From NCBI GenBank assembly GCA_052066835.1, contig JBQHRJ010000034.1: a stretch of DNA of 12,893 bases; one strand, 5' to 3'. The stretch is from UBA2821 sp902763335 (lineage in GTDB: Bacteria; Bacillota; Clostridia; Lachnospirales; Lachnospiraceae). This document shows, one piece after another, positions 6,459 to 12,781 of the stretch (its first letter is position 1; each line of letters starts with the position of its first letter). The notes beneath the pieces are model-generated. The model did not search any database, was not told the origin of the DNA, and saw nothing but the letters and a program-made list of their open reading frames with translations. The position numbers and the translations under genes were made by a program.

Positions 6459-7880
6459 TCAGTACCTCAATCTCTCCAAGTCTGCTATTATTTCCTCGCA
6501 TTTTCCATATCCGTTATTAATACCTGTTTTTATACATTTTTGTATAATTCCTGCCAACTCACCTGAGACATATTTTCTCAATGTCAATGACCTTCTTATC
6601 TTATGTCCGGATATCTCCGGAAATATACCCGTTGCCATATAGTACATTGTTGCACCAAGGCCACGAATGTCACATTCGCAACCTATTTCCCGATTTCTTA
6701 TTGTATTTTTAAAGCCAACAATTTTTATCTCTCCTTCATATGTAATCATAATATTATGTGGAGATATGCTGCAGTTGTAGTATTCCGGATAAAATGAACG
6801 CAGATACTTTATTACCTTCGCCAAATTTATCCCCAGTTTAACGACCGTCTCCTCCTGCATCGGAACATATATTGCAGAAATATCTGACAACACATTCCCA
6901 TATACAATCTCACTTGTGATATATACATACCTCTCATCTTCAAAAATATCATAAATATGAGGGATTCCTTCACACTCGAATCTCATCATCATACAGTTTT
7001 CACGTATTGCCTCGTCACAGACTTTTTTATTATTTTCCTTACAGTACACTTTCATTGCATATTCAACCTGTCTTTTATCTTTAACCAGATAGGTTCTTGC
7101 GTTATCAAAATCATACATGTATTGCAGAAATATATAGTCGTTCAATCCGGGAAGTCTGTTCCCGTAACCTTCACCATTTCCACCGCTTATCAGATATATC
7201 ATCATATCTGCCAGTGTCTTCATTCCACCAGATGTAGGATGAGAACCGTCTATACTGTCATATGGTGTATTCAGACTGTATAAATCAATTATTCCGCATC
7301 CTGTTTCTGATGCAGTCTTTCTTATTACATAATTGTATTCTCTGATGTTATATCCACATACATTCTCCGGGAATTCAAACAGACTGTTGGATGACATATA
7401 GGTTTTATTCAGGGTACAACAGTAAATTTCAGCATCCGGATAATTCATCTTTATATCATGCATCATATGTGCGTATGCAAAGTCAAAACATTTAAAACAC
7501 GCATCTGCCTCACTGTCACCGATAGGTTTTACACCATATCCCCAATCATTTGTTCCTATATATACAATAATTACATCCGGTATCCCATCTTCTGTGTGAA
7601 GTCCATATGTCCGTTGTATACTACAGGCTGCCGGAAATTCCAAACCCGGTTTTTCAGAACTTGTCACCCTGCTTCCTGACCATGAATTATTTACAAGAAG
7701 CTCTCCGTCAAGATACTCTATCACCTTCCCCCACCATGTATCTTTCATTGTGTGCACACCGGACTGTATACACTTCTCGCCTTTAAAAAACACATTGTAA
7801 CCGCTCGGATTATACCCTTCCAAAGTACTTATGGAGTCTCCCAATATCGAAATTTTTCTTTTGCCTTCTGATTTATTCAT
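6459..7880 (-). CDS. SGNH/GDSL esterase fused to a pseudokinase domain
   Basis: The 473-residue protein starts at an ATG with GGGAGG upstream. The N-terminal half (about 8-232) is an SGNH hydrolase with a complete catalytic set: GDSIS (Ser16), the glycine of NNSWSGSR (block II), GTND (109-112), and Asp211/His214 in DGSHP. It should therefore be an active esterase or lipase-like hydrolase. The C-terminal part (about 262-473) has a kinase fold: YAMK (Lys277), an IYDIFEDERYVYIT hinge region, a catalytic-loop equivalent NCSISPHN (369-376), and CDIRGLGATMYYMATG. HRD Asp is Ser371 and the DFG segment is GFK (389-391), so both catalytic aspartates are gone and it is a pseudokinase. There is no signal peptide, so the protein is cytoplasmic or leaves by a non-Sec route. 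It is coupled to the lipoprotein gene by a TGA-A-ATG junction. The substrate is unknown. Confidence 0.85.
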   Translation of the reverse strand: MNKSEGKRKISILGDSISTLEGYNPSGYNVFFKGEKCIQSGVHTMKDTWWGKVIEYLDGELLVNNSWSGSRVTSSEKPGLEFPAACSIQRTYGLHTEDGIPDVIIVYIGTNDWGYGVKPIGDSEADACFKCFDFAYAHMMHDIKMNYPDAEIYCCTLNKTYMSSNSLFEFPENVCGYNIREYNYVIRKTASETGCGIIDLYSLNTPYDSIDGSHPTSGGMKTLADMMIYLISGGNGEGYGNRLPGLNDYIFLQYMYDFDNARTYLVKDKRQVEYAMKVYCKENNKKVCDEAIRENCMMMRFECEGIPHIYDIFEDERYVYITSEIVYGNVLSDISAIYVPMQEETVVKLGINLAKVIKYLRSFYPEYYNCSISPHNIMITYEGEIKIVGFKNTIRNREIGCECDIRGLGATMYYMATGIFPEISGHKIRRSLTLRKYVSGELAGIIQKCIKTGINNGYGKCEEIIADLERLRY

Positions 7881-7910
7881 TAAACTATTCCTCCCATCTG
7901 TCCAGGACCG

Positions 7911-8909
7911 CTATAAAGTAAATCTGAAATCTTCATCTGACAACCTTATATTGGCATCATTAAATAATTCAACTTCCTTATTCGGTTCTATCATTATTCC
8001 ATTTATATAGACATGATTTGTGGAATGATTATCTATTATGAAGAATCTATTATTTCTGCAAACAATTTTTGCATGCATTCTGCTTATGGCTGTATTATCA
8101 AATATGCAATAATTTACTTTCATCGGGTCCTTTCCTATCCAGAATTCGCTTTTATTTATTACAACTCTTTCCTCATTTTTCTTTCTTACAAGAACCGCCG
8201 TAGCCTGCATAAGCTGTGACTGGCTAAGGACCGTTGTCTCTCCTGCTGCACTGAGTACACTTGTTTCTCCAAATTCTTCATGTTCATATGGTGTTGAGTT
8301 TACATTTGGTCCAAGCACAACAGGAGGTTTCGGTGGTTTCGGTTCTTCATTTATATACTCTACCGGTCTTTCAAGTTCCTGATTTATAATCTCAATAATT
8401 TCTTTTGAAGATACTTTTCCCCTGTTTAACACACGTTTAAGTTCATCAAGATATCTCTTGTTTTCATTATGTTTCCAATTAGCATTAGAGATAATGTCCA
8501 TAACCAGCGATGTAAGATTATTTCCGGCATCCATAAGCTCCGGTGCTGCAATGAATTTTAAAACCTCTTCCTTTCTGTCATAATATATGTAATCCTTATT
8601 CAATAATAAATCCGGCTCACACAAAAATTCTTCTCTTAATTCTTCCATCACATATATAAGTTTCTTAATAAGTGCGAAAACATCATCTCTGCCCGGATAA
8701 GCGGGAATACTATCCATAATCGGTACCAGATCAGTTATATTATATAAGGCTGATACATTTCCCTTTTCCTCAACAAATGTCTCCACAAGATGATGATTGC
8801 CTTTTTTTATTGCATGATTTAATGACAGATTATTTTTTTCCCTTTTGTCAACTTCATATACCAAAAATTTATTTTCGTTATTTTCCATTATCGATATTTT
8901 TCTATTCAT
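7911..8909 (-). CDS. DUF6382-like protein with C-terminal FHA domain
   Basis: The 332-residue cytoplasmic protein has no membrane helix and starts at an ATG with GGAGG 9 bases upstream. Residues about 1-185 resemble the DUF6382 domain usually found before FHA domains. The segment LLLNKDYIYYDRKEEVLKFIAAPE (about 101-124) recalls the catalytic-loop layout of pseudokinases such as the EssB N-domain of T7SSb, but this is an inference from pattern only. A Pro-rich linker (about 188-235) carries GETSVL and GETTVL eight residues apart, then ATAVL. The FHA domain (about 249-332) keeps the expected residues: Gly259-Lys260 (Lys for Arg), Ser276, His279 and Asn298 before VYING. FHA domains bind phosphothreonine peptides, so the linker threonines could be kinase targets bound by this or the other FHA protein, as in GarA/OdhI. 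Confidence 0.85.
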   Translation of the reverse strand: MNRKISIMENNENKFLVYEVDKREKNNLSLNHAIKKGNHHLVETFVEEKGNVSALYNITDLVPIMDSIPAYPGRDDVFALIKKLIYVMEELREEFLCEPDLLLNKDYIYYDRKEEVLKFIAAPELMDAGNNLTSLVMDIISNANWKHNENKRYLDELKRVLNRGKVSSKEIIEIINQELERPVEYINEEPKPPKPPVVLGPNVNSTPYEHEEFGETSVLSAAGETTVLSQSQLMQATAVLVRKKNEERVVINKSEFWIGKDPMKVNYCIFDNTAISRMHAKIVCRNNRFFIIDNHSTNHVYINGIMIEPNKEVELFNDANIRLSDEDFRFTL

Positions 8910-8946
8910 GATACAATGCCTCCGATTCGTATTTAATTAGTAATGA

Positions 8947-10047
8947 TTATCTGATTAATGTTTCAAAAAAGTTCATACCGCATATCTGCTGCACAATCTC
9001 TACCGGATTTTCACTCTTGTGATATCCGATTCCGCCTATAACCATATCATCTATACTTTTATCCACTCTTGGCATCTTCTTGTATTTGTTATATATAACT
9101 TTTATCTTGTCAGTTATTCCGCTTCTCTTTATTCCCTCTAACATGTTAACCAACTTGAACTTTCCAAACGGTTCGTCATTTATGACACAGCAGATATTGT
9201 CTGATACATTAAGAAGAACCTCGCTTACAGCCGAATTATCCATATATATGTCAAAAACAATATCATCGTACTGCCCTATCTCATCAAATTCCTGAATAAG
9301 TCTGACCATATCTGTGTTACTAATATTTTGGGATTTTCCATATTCGTTAAAACTTCCTATTACATATAAATTATCTACTTTGGTTATATTGTTTACTATC
9401 TCCTTGCCAAGTCCCGAAATACTCTTCATAAGTACGTCGGATATAGATACTATTTCACATTTGCCGTCAAAATACCCTCCGCCTGCAAATGCTTTCATAT
9501 TCACATAGAGTACCTTTCTTCCAAGTCCGGCAAAGTATCTGGCGGCTCCGGCTGCTACTGTGGATGAACCCATTCCGCCTCCAAGACTTACAAATGTATT
9601 TATCTTCGCATATATTTCATTTTTTAATTCTTTATTCATCTCCACCCTTGCATTTTCTTCGGCTATCCCGTGTGCCTCTTCCTGTACTGCTGCTTCCTTT
9701 TCTCTTTCTCTGGAAACAGCCTCCGCCCTTACTTTTTGTGCATGTGTGTAGGCATCATTAACGGCTATATACATCTCCGATGTATTCATGTATTTATAAA
9801 ATTCCAATGTATTATTTGCATCACACACATCATCTTCACGACTGTACATAACTGTAATATCAGCCTTAACAATATTATTCATATATCCCGGCAGTATACA
9901 CATATCAAAATCTGCACCCTTTACCGCATCATTTATCTGTTCCTTATCTAATGGAACAAAAAATAAATCATTTAAATATTTCGCATTCATTATTTCACAT
10001 ACCCGGTTTAAATAATATCTGTCATCATCATAAATTCCTATTCTCAT
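8947..10047 (-). CDS. TadZ/CpaE-like atypical MinD-family protein
   Basis: ATG 10047 was chosen because GGAGA lies 5 bases before it. ATG 10059, four codons earlier, has only a weak site. The 366-residue protein has an N-terminal receiver-like domain (about 1-105, starting MRIGIYDDD), a charged coiled-coil linker (about 105-147) and a MinD/ParA-like ATPase domain. The Walker A region reads GGGMGSST (about 156-163): the deviant signature lysine and the P-loop lysine are both missing. The following ArgLysValLeuTyrValAsnMet strand and the IVFDIYMD Walker B-like strand are kept. TadZ of Eubacterium rectale has the same domain order and a similarly atypical loop. TadZ/CpaE proteins position Tad pilus machines. 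Here the neighbours are FHA and WXG100 genes, so a positioning or scaffold role for a type VII system is inferred. Nucleotide hydrolysis is doubtful. Confidence 0.8.
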   Translation of the reverse strand: MRIGIYDDDRYYLNRVCEIMNAKYLNDLFFVPLDKEQINDAVKGADFDMCILPGYMNNIVKADITVMYSREDDVCDANNTLEFYKYMNTSEMYIAVNDAYTHAQKVRAEAVSREREKEAAVQEEAHGIAEENARVEMNKELKNEIYAKINTFVSLGGGMGSSTVAAGAARYFAGLGRKVLYVNMKAFAGGGYFDGKCEIVSISDVLMKSISGLGKEIVNNITKVDNLYVIGSFNEYGKSQNISNTDMVRLIQEFDEIGQYDDIVFDIYMDNSAVSEVLLNVSDNICCVINDEPFGKFKLVNMLEGIKRSGITDKIKVIYNKYKKMPRVDKSIDDMVIGGIGYHKSENPVEIVQQICGMNFFETLIR

Positions 10048-10094
10048 ATCTTTCTCCATTTCCGTAGTTTAATACAAATTATACATTTTAATTT

Positions 10095-10655
10095 TTATCT
10101 GATATAAAACTTATATTTACTGTTTCCCAGCTTTATACATTCTCCACTGTTGACCTGTCTCATGTCAGTCAGCATTTCGCCCCCTACATATGTATGATTT
10201 TTTGAATCCATATCTCTTATATATACTCTGTCACCGCTAAGCATAAGTTCTGCATGTCTCTTAGATATTGAAGAACTGTCATTTACTTCAAAATATTCGT
10301 CACTTCTGTATCCGTACACATTTTGCCTGCCTATTATCAAGCGCTTCTTTATCTCTTTAGTAAACTCCCTGTCAGTCTCTATATTAATCAGAGAAACAAC
10401 ATATTTGTTTCTCTGCCTGTTTGTTCCTATTACAAGAGTACCTGAGTCATCTTCTCCGTATCCCTTAAGTCCACGGGTCATACCAATCTCTCCCGTATCA
10501 ATATTTATTCCTCCATTTACCTGATTTCCCTGTATCTGTTTTACCTGATTCAGCTTCTTATTTGTCTTAATCATGAACAACAATATAAAAACAAGTAAAA
10601 TCAGAATTGCTATACTTACCGAAAGAATTATTATATAAATCTTCATCCTACTCAT
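10095..10655 (-). CDS. Membrane-anchored FHA-domain protein
   Basis: The 186-residue protein has an N-terminal membrane helix (about 6-29), flanked inside by KTNKK, a flexible linker, and a C-terminal FHA domain (about 100-186) in the cytoplasm. Canonical FHA residues are present: Gly109-Arg110, Ser131, His134 and Asn153. It should hold phosphothreonine partners at the membrane. The ATG at 10655 overlaps the stop of the WXG100 gene by 8 bases. A second ATG at 10646, one base after that stop, is an equally plausible start and would only shorten the protein by three residues. FHA domains occur in the EssC ATPase of T7SSb, and this separate FHA protein may recruit the same kind of phosphorylated partner. 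That role is inferred. Confidence 0.85.
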   Translation of the reverse strand: MSRMKIYIIILSVSIAILILLVFILLFMIKTNKKLNQVKQIQGNQVNGGINIDTGEIGMTRGLKGYGEDDSGTLVIGTNRQRNKYVVSLINIETDREFTKEIKKRLIIGRQNVYGYRSDEYFEVNDSSSISKRHAELMLSGDRVYIRDMDSKNHTYVGGEMLTDMRQVNSGECIKLGNSKYKFYIR

Positions 10656-10953
10656 ACGTCCTTTTCATTGCTATATCCTGTATCTTCTTTTCAGCATCAT
10701 ATGTCCGCTTTGCCACAACCTTTATTTTTGCTGCCACACTATTCAATTTCGTAGCCAGTTCATCGATGTCTTCTACAATTACATTTCCTTTTCTGCAAAA
10801 CTCTGCACCATTGTCCCCTTCCCAGTTCCTATATATATTACTTATCGAATCACTCATATTCTGTTTGGCAATCTGACTTAATTTGTTCGAGATTCTTTCT
10901 AATTCTTCTGCCTGCCCAATAGCCTTTGATAAATCTATATCTATTTTTCCCAT
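10648..10953 (-). CDS. WXG100 family protein (copy A')
   Basis: The 101-residue helical hairpin protein has the WEG turn at about residues 44-46 and a C-terminal TYDAEKK in place of a clean YxxxE signal. The C-terminus (AEKKIQDIAMKRTYE) matches that of the first WXG100 of the cluster (12759-12460; AEASNAEIAKTRSY), so the two look paralogous. It may dimerise with the product of the preceding gene (copy B'). The SD-like AAAGGA is 12 bases from the ATG, so the ribosome site is weak. The stop lies inside the start of the FHA gene. Confidence 0.85.
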   Translation of the reverse strand: MGKIDIDLSKAIGQAEELERISNKLSQIAKQNMSDSISNIYRNWEGDNGAEFCRKGNVIVEDIDELATKLNSVAAKIKVVAKRTYDAEKKIQDIAMKRTYE

Positions 10954-10989
10954 AACACTTACCCGTCCTTTCCAAATCTAAACTGCAGG

Positions 10990-11325
10990 CTAGAAAATTA
11001 CATTGTCATTTAAATCTTCTGTCACATTCCTTATATTTTCATTTTCTGCCTCTTCATAAACACCTGCCATTGTATTCAAATCCCTTACATGCTCTTCCAA
11101 TCTTCTGATTATCTCATCTGTAGAATCTTTAAATTCATTATATTTTGCTCTGTATGTATTATTTGCCTCCCCTTTCCAGTATGTCTCTGTCATTCTTACA
11201 CTGTCTTCCAATTCTGAAATCTTACTTTTTATATTATTAATCTTTATTTTAACCTGTGCTGCTTTCGATGACAGTTGTTCAGATGTTACCTTTATCTGTG
11301 CAGACGAAACCCATGAACTACTCAT
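10990..11325 (-). CDS. WXG100 family protein (copy B')
   Basis: The 111-residue protein has two helices joined by a WKG turn (Trp at about 50) and the C-terminal signal YEEAE. The sequence around the turn (WKGEANNTY) and the second helix (EEHVRDLNTMAGVYEEAE) closely match the second WXG100 of the cluster (12438-12124: WEGEASNAY, NEHVQDLQDMAEIYSRAE), and both carry a longer acidic tail. This shows a duplication within the locus. Strong ribosome site GGAGG 6 bases before ATG. WXG100 proteins are exported as dimers by type VII systems; the partner is probably copy A' next to it. Confidence 0.9.
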   Translation of the reverse strand: MSSSWVSSAQIKVTSEQLSSKAAQVKIKINNIKSKISELEDSVRMTETYWKGEANNTYRAKYNEFKDSTDEIIRRLEEHVRDLNTMAGVYEEAENENIRNVTEDLNDNVIF

Positions 11326-11349
11326 AACAATCCTCCATTCTTCAGCCTT

Positions 11350-11655
11350 TTATACCCTAATTGAATTTATAATTTCATTCACCCTGCTCTCACATTTGTT
11401 ATACTCATCTGTTGCATATACCATTTTGTCAACATATCCCACCAGCTCATTACAAATCTGCATAAATTCCTGCCTGTCTGTTTCAAACTGACTGTTAAAA
11501 ATACTTTTTGCCGGTCCTTCCCACATAGTATCAAGCTCATGAATGTCCTGATAAATACCTGCCATATCTTTTTTCATATTCTCAATGTCTGCTTTCATGT
11601 CAGAAGTTGTTCTTTTCAACGAACCGGTATCTATCTGTATGTATTTTATCTTCAT
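11350..11655 (-). CDS. WXG100 family protein, divergent member
   Basis: The 101-residue helical hairpin has the WEG turn (Trp at about 45, MWEGPAKSIF) and YNKCE near the C-terminus as the YxxxE export motif. It is not closely similar to either of the two paralogous pairs. It starts 16 bases after the stop of the Trp-less helical gene, with GAGGA upstream, so those two may form a third heterodimeric pair. The single cysteine beside the export motif is unusual for this family. Family assignment is firm; partner assignment is inference. Confidence 0.88.
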   Translation of the reverse strand: MKIKYIQIDTGSLKRTTSDMKADIENMKKDMAGIYQDIHELDTMWEGPAKSIFNSQFETDRQEFMQICNELVGYVDKMVYATDEYNKCESRVNEIINSIRV

Positions 11656-11671
11656 ATATCCATCCTCTTTC

Positions 11672-12031
11672 TTATTCTATGTACACACCTGATAATAAAT
11701 CCGTAAGAAAACTGTTATCCAATACATCTACCTGTATATTGCTTCCAAATCTTCTCAATGGTCCAAATCCCTCAACAAGCTGTTGTTCTGTCATCTCATA
11801 GCTTTCTATAATGATTTCAAAAGCTTTAATATATTCTTTCAATACTACCAAAGTGTTTTCCAGCAATTCTATCTCGCTACTTATGTCAAATCTGACATCA
11901 TCTATGCTGACTATCCGATTAATCTCTCTGTTTACATCATGCAATTCTTCTGCCAATGCACTTATTTTTCTATACTCAGCATTCAGCTCAGATTTGATTG
12001 CCTTTAATTTATAAACATATACTCTCAGCAT
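11672..12031 (-). CDS. Small helical protein without a WXG turn, WXG100-sized
   Basis: The 119-residue protein is predicted almost entirely helical from its sequence: a first long helix (about 1-40), a break around RIVSIDDVRFD (about 39-49), then a second long helix (about 50-90). The tail reads SYEMTEQQLVEGF, which contains a YxxxE motif. It has no tryptophan at all, so it lacks the WXG signature. Size, helical hairpin shape and position inside a WXG100 cluster suggest a WXG-like or Lap-like (DUF3130/5082/5344-type) partner protein. I do not recognise the family. It is the first gene after the 12062-12113 hairpin, with GAGGT 5 bases before ATG. Confidence 0.7.
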   Translation of the reverse strand: MLRVYVYKLKAIKSELNAEYRKISALAEELHDVNREINRIVSIDDVRFDISSEIELLENTLVVLKEYIKAFEIIIESYEMTEQQLVEGFGPLRRFGSNIQVDVLDNSFLTDLLSGVYIE

Positions 12032-12053
12032 CTTTTACCTCTCTACGGTCATT

Positions 12054-12113
12054 AATATAAAAGCACCTGTGCTGCTGTCAGATACATCCGGACAGCAGCA
12101 TATGTAAGGTGCT
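12054..12113 (-). terminator. Strong two-part hairpin with U-rich tail inside the operon
   Basis: GCTGCTGTC (12071-12079) pairs perfectly with GACAGCAGC (12091-12099). Outside an interior loop, AGCACCT (12062-12068) pairs with AGGTGCT (12107-12113). On the minus strand TTTTATATT follows directly. It occupies most of the 92-base gap between the second WXG100 gene and the Trp-less helical gene. A partial terminator here would give high expression of the first WXG100 pair and lower expression of the rest. A transcript-stabilising 3' hairpin is another reading. Confidence 0.7.
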
Positions 12114-12123
12114 ATATAATCTG

Positions 12124-12438
12124 TTATACGATAACGTCTGAAACTAATCCCGAAATATCTTCTATATTACTCTCCTCAGCTCTGCTATAGATTTCAGCCA
12201 TATCCTGTAAATCCTGCACATGCTCATTAATCATTCTGATCATTTTCTGGATATCATCATCAAGTCCCTTGAATTTCTGAATATAGGCATTTGAAGCCTC
12301 ACCTTCCCATGAGCTGCTGAGTCCTGTAACTATAGTCATCATCTGCCCTGTTAATTCCTGAATTTTTCCTCCCTGTGTCTGAAACTCTGTTGCTGTTCCA
12401 ACTAACTCTTCCGGTGTTACTAATATCTGTCCCTGCAT
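12124..12438 (-). CDS. WXG100 family protein (copy B)
   Basis: The 104-residue helical hairpin has the WEG turn (Trp at about 44) and YSRAE near the C-terminus, the canonical WxG and YxxxE pair recognised by type VII secretion ATPases. It begins with QILVTPEEL, the usual ESAT-6-like start. It lies 21 bases after the first WXG100 gene, with AAGGAG upstream, and both sit before the hairpin at 12062-12113. They are likely co-expressed and dimeric. Closely similar to copy B' at 11325-10990. Role: secreted substrate or co-secretion partner. Confidence 0.93.
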   Translation of the reverse strand: MQGQILVTPEELVGTATEFQTQGGKIQELTGQMMTIVTGLSSSWEGEASNAYIQKFKGLDDDIQKMIRMINEHVQDLQDMAEIYSRAEESNIEDISGLVSDVIV

Positions 12439-12459
12439 ATCCTTAATCTCCTTTCAATC

Positions 12460-12759
12460 CTAGTATGAGCGTGTTTTTGCTATTTCTGCATTGCTTGCTT
12501 CTGCCTGCATATATCTTTTTACTATACCCTCAAGCACCTGCGCATACTTCTCAATAGTGTTATAAAACTCTGCCATCTGCTGCTTATCATTGTTAAATGC
12601 TGTGTGAAATGAATCATTTGCCTCACCATCCCACATTCCATTCAGTTTTTCTTCAAGGCTTTCTAACTGAGTTAATGCTGTTTTGAACTGTGCATTGGCT
12701 TCCCTTAACTGCTCCACCCCTGCTGATACCTGACTTGCTGATACATTAAATTTTGACAT
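12460..12759 (-). CDS. WXG100 family protein (copy A), first gene of the operon
   Basis: The 99-residue protein has a WDG turn (Trp at about 43) and YMQAE at the C-terminal helix. The N-terminus MSKFNVSASQV is typical of EsxA/YukE-like proteins. It has a very strong ribosome site (AGGAGG, 7 bases before ATG), fitting an abundantly made substrate. Its C-terminus ends IAKTRSY, similar to copy A' (IAMKRTYE). The putative mobile-element end lies only 22 bases upstream of the start, so the native promoter may have been displaced. No convincing minus-strand promoter was found between the gene and the window edge. Confidence 0.93.
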   Translation of the reverse strand: MSKFNVSASQVSAGVEQLREANAQFKTALTQLESLEEKLNGMWDGEANDSFHTAFNNDKQQMAEFYNTIEKYAQVLEGIVKRYMQAEASNAEIAKTRSY

Positions 12760-12767
12760 AAATTCTT

Positions 12768-12773
12768 CCTCCT
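12768..12773 (-). promoter_or_regulatory. Strong ribosome binding site of the first WXG100 gene
   Basis: AGGAGG ends 8 bases before the ATG at 12759. Only about 8 bases separate it from the shared terminal motif at 12782-12796, so the mobile element stops immediately in front of the translation signals. Confidence 0.85.
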
Positions 12774-12781
12774 TTTGTTTT

